Below, piece by piece: positions 36,715-41,252 of a stretch of 41,252 nucleotides of DNA. Under the pieces are notes generated by a model. The model was not told the DNA's origin. It did no database searches and saw nothing but the letters and a program-made list of their open reading frames with translations. Origin of the DNA: Alphaproteobacteria bacterium (GTDB lineage: Bacteria; Pseudomonadota; Alphaproteobacteria; Sphingomonadales; Sphingomonadaceae). The number at the start of each line of letters is the position of its first letter. Within the stretch, counting starts at the first letter, position 1. Position numbers and translations under genes: made by a program. The stretch spans positions 1 through 41,252 of the forward strand of contig JAUHYZ010000018.1 in NCBI GenBank assembly GCA_030426245.1, read 5' to 3'.

Positions 36715-36757
36715 TTGACTTGTAGGAAAAGGTTGCCTAGTTGTTCCGCATTCGTTC
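36715..36757 (+). promoter_or_regulatory. lexA promoter with alphaproteobacterial SOS box
   Basis: GTTC (36743-36746), seven bases, then GTTC (36754-36757) is an exact GTTC-N7-GTTC, the known LexA box of Alphaproteobacteria. A TTGACT (36715-36720) with a 17-base gap to TAGTTG (36738-36743) gives a plausible promoter, so the box would overlap the -10 edge and the start of transcription. This fits LexA autorepression. The box lies 30 bases ahead of the lexA ATG. Confidence 0.82.
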
Positions 36758-36786
36758 TCGAATTGGAACATTGAGGATAGCCGACC

Positions 36787-37476
36787 ATGTTGACCGCCAA
36801 GCAGCACGAGCTCCTGCTCTTCATCCAGCGCCGGCTCGAAGAATCAGGCATTTCGCCAAGCTTCGAAGAGATGAAGGAAGCGCTCGACCTCAAGTCCAAA
36901 TCGGGCGTGCATCGTTTGATCTCGGCTCTGGAGGAACGCGGCTTCATCCGCCGCCTGCCCAATCGGGCACGCGCGCTGGAAGTGCTGAAACAGACTGAAG
37001 ATTCGAACTCGAAGCAGGCGGCCGCGGCCAATGCCAACGATACCGTTGCGCGGGTTACCACCCCTCCCGCTGCGCAGCCCTCTCCTGCCAACGATGTGAT
37101 CGAGATACCGCTGCATGGCCGCATCGCCGCCGGTACGCCGATCGAAGCGCTGGAAGGCCAGGCCACGCTTCCGGTCCCGGCCGCCCTGCTTGGAGCAGGC
37201 GATCACTATGCACTGGAAGTTTCGGGCGATTCGATGGTCGATGCCGGAATTCTCGATGGAGATTTCGCGCTGGTACGGCGCACCGATAGCGCCCGCGACG
37301 GTGAAATCGTGGTTGCGCTGGTGCGCAATGAGGAAGCCACGCTCAAATATCTGCGCCGGGAGAATGGCAAGATCAGGCTCGATCCGGCCAATTCGGCCTA
37401 TGATCCGCAGTTCTACGATCCCAGCGAAGTGATCGTACAGGGCAAGCTTGCCGGGCTGCTGCGCCAATATCATTGA
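36787..37476 (+). CDS. lexA: SOS repressor LexA
   Basis: A 229-residue repressor that cleaves itself when RecA is activated by DNA damage. The N-terminal winged helix ([35 protein letters not shown]) is followed by an Ala/Asn/Pro-rich linker (residues about 70-103). The peptidase domain has the cleavage bond A115-G116 ([10 protein letters not shown]), nucleophile S149 (SGDSMVDAG) and lysine K187 (ATLKYL). GAGGA precedes the ATG. Its own SOS box lies upstream. A 14-bp hairpin after its stop is shared with the end of the convergent comEC. Confidence 0.97.
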   Translation: MLTAKQHELLLFIQRRLEESGISPSFEEMKEALDLKSKSGVHRLISALEERGFIRRLPNRARALEVLKQTEDSNSKQAAAANANDTVARVTTPPAAQPSPANDVIEIPLHGRIAAGTPIEALEGQATLPVPAALLGAGDHYALEVSGDSMVDAGILDGDFALVRRTDSARDGEIVVALVRNEEATLKYLRRENGKIRLDPANSAYDPQFYDPSEVIVQGKLAGLLRQYH

Positions 37477-37484
37477 TCGCAACA

Positions 37485-37521
37485 GGCAGGAAAGGGGGCT
37501 AGCGGGTCCCCCTTCCCTGCC
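37485..37521. terminator. Strong hairpin between convergent lexA and comEC
   Basis: GGCAGGAAAGGGGG (37485-37498) pairs with CCCCCTTCCCTGCC (37508-37521), 14 positions with one mismatch, loop of nine. The comEC stop codon and its last codons lie inside the loop and right arm. There is no T-run on either side, so it may act as a shared transcript end or message-stabilising structure rather than a standard terminator. Confidence 0.5.
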
Positions 37522-39679
37522 ACCAGCCATGATTTCCCTGTCCTTCCGCCACGGTCCGATAGCGCTTTTGCTCAAGATTTATGGCCAGGCCGCCGGTGCG
37601 ATCCAGCATTCTTCGATCGGCCTTCAGCCAGCGCGGTTGGCAGCTTCGCGGCAGATAGCGGTCGGCAACGACGATATCCGCCCTGTCGCAGGCCGCTGCC
37701 AGCGCCCGCTCGGCAATCATTTCATCGCTGCGTGCCATCAGCAAATGCCACTCGCCAGCACCGCGCTTCAGTGAGATGGAACAGAAATCCCGGCTGCACT
37801 GCGCTCCGGGCCAGCGCGCCAGGGGAACAGGCTCGCCTTTGACACCGGCAAGCTCTCGCAGATTGTCCCGCGCGAAATCGCTGCGCGTATCGCGCAGCAT
37901 CAGCAGGCGATTGCCTTCGCCGGTAATGCCGACATGCCTACCGTCGCCCGAAACGAGCACGTCAGGAATAGGGCTGGACAGCAGCATAATGGTGGCCAGG
38001 ATCAGCGGCACCGCGGCCAGCAATCGAGCCTTGCCGCGCCACAGCCCAAGCCACAGACCGCCGCCGACGAACAGGGCGAAAATCCATCCACCCATTTGAG
38101 GCACCAGTTTGACTGCACCTGGCTGGTCCGCCGTCCAATGGGCCAGCGCAAGCAGGAGATCCAGCGATTTGCCCGCCAGCCACCATGCCGGTGCCCCGAT
38201 CCCTGCCACGTCCAGCAGCAGCGCCAGCGCGATCAGCGGCATCGAGACGAATGTCGTGAGCGGTATCGCGATCACATTGGCGAAGGCCCCGTAAACGCCC
38301 GCCCGGTGGAAATGGAACAGCACAATCGGCATCAGCGCGATTTCGATGACCATGCCGGTGACGAGGAGCATCAAGCCGCGCTTTGCCGCCCAACTGGTCC
38401 AGCCTTCTTCCTGCGGTGCCAGAAAGTCGCGTACCGGCGCGCTGCTATGCAGGGCAACAATCGCAACAACCGCTGCAAAGCTCATCTGAAAACTCGGACC
38501 GATCAAGGATTCCGGCCAGATCAGCAGGACCGCAAATGCCGCGACGGCGATCATCCGGAGTGAGAGCGGCTCCCGGCCCAACGCCAGAGCGATGAGGACA
38601 AGCACCGCGCCTATGCAGCTGCGGATCGTCGGCACCTCGGCGCCGGTCAGCAGAGTGTATCCGATCCCCGCCAGTGCCGCGATGCCCGCCGCGACGATCG
38701 GCAGGCGCACCCGCAAGGCAAGCCAGGGCCAGAGTGCCAGAAGTTTGATGGCAAGCAGATAGGCGGCGGCAATAACCGCACTGACGTGAAGCCCGCTGAT
38801 CGAAAGAAGATGCGTCAGCCCCGCATCGCGCATCGCCTCTTCATCTTCGCGCGCGATTGCGCCGCGGTCCCCGCTTGCCAGAGCGGAAGCAATCGTCCCC
38901 GGCGAGCCCCCAAGCTGGGATCGCACATGGGCCGACAGCGTGCGCTGCATTTGCGCAATTCCGCCTTGTTCGGCCGCAGGCTCGAGCACGGTGACTTCTC
39001 CCAGCACGCTTCCGGTGGCGGCGAAGCCCTGAAACCATGCGGTGCGTGCAAAATCATAGGCCCCCGGCAACATGGGCGGGGCAGGCGGCATCAGGCGCGC
39101 CTTCAGGCGCAGCAGCGCACCTTCCCCCAGTTCGGGATTATCCCGCGCAACCGGCAGATTCACTCTGACCTTGATCGCCTGGCCGTCTTCAGGGCTGCGG
39201 GTCGCAAGAACGAGCCGCACCCTCTCTTCCGCGGGCTGCTCGATTCTCTCCAGAACGCGGCCATCGATCGTCTCCACCAACGGCCGGGCAATCGGCTGCG
39301 CACCGACCATTTCCGATTTGGTCCAGACACCCGCCAATCCGGCAGCCACCAGCAATCCAGCGCTTACGCAAGCGAGACGAATATGAGCGCGCGAATCATT
39401 GTCCCGCCACAGGGCAATGGCACCGATCGCGGCCAAAAAGGCCAGGAACAGGGCAATCAGCCATTCGAATGGCCCGGGAAGCGCAAACCACAGCGCGATA
39501 CCGGTACCGAAAGCCACCGCCAGCCACGGTCCACGGTCGAATCCGGATGATGCCAAAAATGCGTCCAGACTGCTGGCTAAGCTGGACAAGCGCCAATCCT
39601 TTCGCCAATGCTTCTGCTGCATCGCAGCATCCAGAGGCGTGTCGTCCAGGGGAACGAAAGCTGACGGGCTGTCCGGCAT
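37499..39679 (-). CDS. comEC: ComEC/Rec2 family membrane protein
   Basis: A 726-residue polytopic protein. An N-terminal region with several membrane segments and a DUF4131-like soluble part (residues about 125-240) is followed by the Competence domain with LTHLLSISGLHVSAVIAAAYLLA and about ten further hydrophobic segments. In naturally competent bacteria ComEC forms the inner-membrane DNA channel. The C-terminal part (about 600-726) does not show the HxHxDH metallo-beta-lactamase motif, so a nuclease function is doubtful. The start ATG at 39679 is 29 bases from the divergent gltX. Confidence 0.9.
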   Translation of the reverse strand: MPDSPSAFVPLDDTPLDAAMQQKHWRKDWRLSSLASSLDAFLASSGFDRGPWLAVAFGTGIALWFALPGPFEWLIALFLAFLAAIGAIALWRDNDSRAHIRLACVSAGLLVAAGLAGVWTKSEMVGAQPIARPLVETIDGRVLERIEQPAEERVRLVLATRSPEDGQAIKVRVNLPVARDNPELGEGALLRLKARLMPPAPPMLPGAYDFARTAWFQGFAATGSVLGEVTVLEPAAEQGGIAQMQRTLSAHVRSQLGGSPGTIASALASGDRGAIAREDEEAMRDAGLTHLLSISGLHVSAVIAAAYLLAIKLLALWPWLALRVRLPIVAAGIAALAGIGYTLLTGAEVPTIRSCIGAVLVLIALALGREPLSLRMIAVAAFAVLLIWPESLIGPSFQMSFAAVVAIVALHSSAPVRDFLAPQEEGWTSWAAKRGLMLLVTGMVIEIALMPIVLFHFHRAGVYGAFANVIAIPLTTFVSMPLIALALLLDVAGIGAPAWWLAGKSLDLLLALAHWTADQPGAVKLVPQMGGWIFALFVGGGLWLGLWRGKARLLAAVPLILATIMLLSSPIPDVLVSGDGRHVGITGEGNRLLMLRDTRSDFARDNLRELAGVKGEPVPLARWPGAQCSRDFCSISLKRGAGEWHLLMARSDEMIAERALAAACDRADIVVADRYLPRSCQPRWLKADRRMLDRTGGLAINLEQKRYRTVAEGQGNHGWWQGRGTR

Positions 39680-39708
39680 GAGAGCAGTTGGAAAGGATTA
39701 GGTGGAAC

Positions 39709-41151
39709 ATGGCAAGAGATAGCGGCAGCACTGCAAATGCAGAGCGTCCCGTTGTCACGCGCTTTGCCCCCTCGCCCACCGGCATGCTCCATATCGGCAA
39801 TGCCCGGACGGGGCTGTTCTCCTGGCTTTTTGCGCGTCATCACGGCGGAAAAGCGCTCTTGCGCATCGAAGACACGGACAAGGCCCGTTCAACGGATGAA
39901 GCCATCCAGGTTATCCTGGACGGGCTCGACTGGCTTGGACTCGAATTCGATGGCCACACCTACTACCAATCGCAGTTCGAAGCGCGCCATGCAGAGGTGG
40001 CGCATGAACTTCTGGAAAAGGGCGCCGCCTATCGCTGCTATCTGACGCAGGAAGAACTGGCCGCCCGCCGCGAGAAGGCGCGGGAAGAACGCAAACCGTT
40101 CCACATCCGCAGCGAATGGCGCGACGCCTCCCCTTCCGACTGGCCTGAAGGCCAAAGCTATGTCGTGCGGATCAAGACACCTCGTGACGGCGAAACGGCG
40201 ATCGAGGATCTGGTCCAGGGCCGCGTATCGGTGAAAAATTCGGAAATCGACGATTTCGTGCTGCTGCGGTCCGACGGATCGCCGACCTATATGCTGGCCG
40301 TGGTGGTCGACGATCACGATATGGGTGTCACACATATCATCCGCGGCGACGACCATCTGAACAATGCCTTCAGGCAGCTGGCCATCATCAAGGCGATGGA
40401 TTGGCCGGTGCCGGAATATGCCCATATTCCGCTCATCCACGGAAATGACGGCGCCAAGCTTTCCAAGCGCCACGGCGCCATGGGTGTTCGCGCCTATCGT
40501 GACGAGCTGGGTATCCTGCCCGAGGCTCTGTTTAACTATCTGCTCAGGCTCGGTTGGGGATATGGCGACCGGGAGGAATTCACGCAGGACGAAGCCGTGG
40601 AGCTCTTCGACATATCCGGCGTCGGAAGAAGCCCATCACGCTTCGATATGAAGAAGCTGCTGAATTTGAACGGACACTATATCCGTGAAGCGGACGATAC
40701 GCGCCTGGCCGCATTGGTGGCCGATCGCATCGGCCAGTCGGCAGATATCGAATTGCTGGCTTCGGCGATGCCCGTCCTTAAGACGCGTGCGCGCGACATG
40801 ATAGAATTGGCGGATGGCGCGGCTTTCCTGTTCAAACAGCGCCCGCTTGACCTGACGGACAAGGCGCAGGCGCTACTCGACAACGATGCGCGCGGCCTTC
40901 TCGCGCAAGTTTCGGGCCGCTTGGCAAAGCAAAATGACTGGACAACCGAAGCACTGGAAGCCAGTCTGAAAGAAATGGCGGAAACGCTGGGGCTTGGCCT
41001 CGGCAAGCTTGCTCAGCCGCTCCGTGCGGCGCTCACCGGGCAAACAACTTCACCAGGCATATTCGATGTCCTGTCCTTGCTTGGGAAAGACGAAAGCCTT
41101 GCGCGCATTGACGCGCAAGCAATCTCAAGCAACCAGACAGCAGAGATTTGA
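39709..41151 (+). CDS. gltX: Glutamate--tRNA ligase
   Basis: A 480-residue class I aminoacyl-tRNA synthetase. The signature HIGN is in RFAPSPTGMLHIGNARTGL and the KMSKS-type loop is KLSKRHG; RGDDHLNNAFRQ and the C-terminal anticodon-binding helices follow. It charges tRNA-Glu, and in bacteria lacking GlnRS also tRNA-Gln. I chose the ATG at 39709, preceded by AGGTGG; a TTG at 39688 is in frame but too close to the divergent comEC. gltA follows after 11 bases. Confidence 0.97.
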   Translation: MARDSGSTANAERPVVTRFAPSPTGMLHIGNARTGLFSWLFARHHGGKALLRIEDTDKARSTDEAIQVILDGLDWLGLEFDGHTYYQSQFEARHAEVAHELLEKGAAYRCYLTQEELAARREKAREERKPFHIRSEWRDASPSDWPEGQSYVVRIKTPRDGETAIEDLVQGRVSVKNSEIDDFVLLRSDGSPTYMLAVVVDDHDMGVTHIIRGDDHLNNAFRQLAIIKAMDWPVPEYAHIPLIHGNDGAKLSKRHGAMGVRAYRDELGILPEALFNYLLRLGWGYGDREEFTQDEAVELFDISGVGRSPSRFDMKKLLNLNGHYIREADDTRLAALVADRIGQSADIELLASAMPVLKTRARDMIELADGAAFLFKQRPLDLTDKAQALLDNDARGLLAQVSGRLAKQNDWTTEALEASLKEMAETLGLGLGKLAQPLRAALTGQTTSPGIFDVLSLLGKDESLARIDAQAISSNQTAEI

Positions 41152-41162
41152 GGAGACCGAGA

Positions 41163-41252
41163 TTGGGTGACAAGAACGCGACGCTCTCAGTAGGCGGAAA
41201 CAGTTACGAACTTCCCGTTTTCGAAGGTTCGGTAGGCCCGGATGTCATCGAC
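41163..41252 (+). CDS. gltA: Citrate synthase, N-terminal fragment
   Basis: The first 30 codons only; the gene runs off the right edge. The start is TTG at 41163, with AGGAG seven bases upstream. The translation GDKNATLSVGGNSYELPV followed by FEGSVGPDVID matches the N-terminus of type II (hexameric) bacterial citrate synthases. It follows gltX closely, as in many Sphingomonadales, and is probably co-transcribed with it. Confidence 0.88.
   Translation, partial: MGDKNATLSVGGNSYELPVFEGSVGPDVID

Overview
This is about 41 kb of a GC-rich alphaproteobacterial chromosome. It most likely comes from the Sphingomonadales, probably an Erythrobacteraceae-like marine or soil bacterium. The call rests on gene families and neighbourhoods: dusB-ntrB-ntrC, a fused ispDF, grxC-nitrilase-DUF1178, pdhA followed by a pdhB with an N-terminal lipoyl domain, tpiA-secG-pyrG, ppiD-trpE-trpG-trpD-trpC-moaC-moeA-lexA-comEC-gltX-gltA, a MipZ ATPase, and an alphaproteobacterial LexA box (GTTC-N7-GTTC). 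No database search was possible, so the genus is inference. Nearly all of the window is housekeeping sequence. I see no insertion sequence, prophage, CRISPR array or rRNA.

Layout. 1-2205: nitrogen two-component operon (dusB, ntrB, start of ntrC), leftward. 2286-4514: ispDF, a secreted unknown protein and the CinA amidohydrolase, rightward. 4475-5868: lipA and a COQ10-like START protein, leftward. 5917-7315: beta-carbonic anhydrase and a NYN-LOTUS protein, rightward. 7376-8686: exported repeat protein, leftward. 8962-11748: gyrA. 12013-12693: YhhN membrane protein. 12762-14108: trmFO. 14113-18278: a leftward run of ftsB, pdhA, pdhB, a phytoene/squalene-synthase-like protein and an EF-hand protein. 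18683-20983: a small accessory block, an SDR oxidoreductase facing a regulator with two MarR-like domains. 21257-21566: a 52-residue candidate membrane peptide and tRNA-Arg(CCT). 21623-23187: grxC, nitrilase, DUF1178. 23348-23818: hsp20. 23886-26884: tpiA, secG, pyrG, leftward. 27092-33737: ppiD and the trp operon. 33748-34743: mipZ on the opposite strand. 34925-37476: moaC, moeA, lexA. 37499-39679: comEC. 39709-41252: gltX and the start of gltA.

How the genes work together. The trp block covers chorismate to indole-3-glycerol phosphate except TrpF, with four-base stop/start overlaps that imply translational coupling. A lipoprotein gene is built into that chain. PdhA/PdhB are the E1 part of pyruvate dehydrogenase and LipA makes the lipoyl cofactor. 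MoaC and MoeA serve molybdenum cofactor synthesis. FtsB and MipZ belong to cell division, and GyrA and LexA to chromosome topology and damage response.

The most informative non-routine signals are: (i) a heat-shock promoter and a ROSE-type RNA thermometer in front of hsp20, including the expected G-G and U-U mismatches around the ribosome site; (ii) trpE, whose reading frame has no ATG, GTG or TTG ahead of its Trp-binding LLES motif and seems to start at CTG; (iii) a consensus DnaA box inside a 14-bp inverted repeat upstream of gyrA; (iv) the double-MarR regulator and its SDR neighbour; (v) two candidate small proteins. I did not find evidence for a wholly new defence or mobile system.
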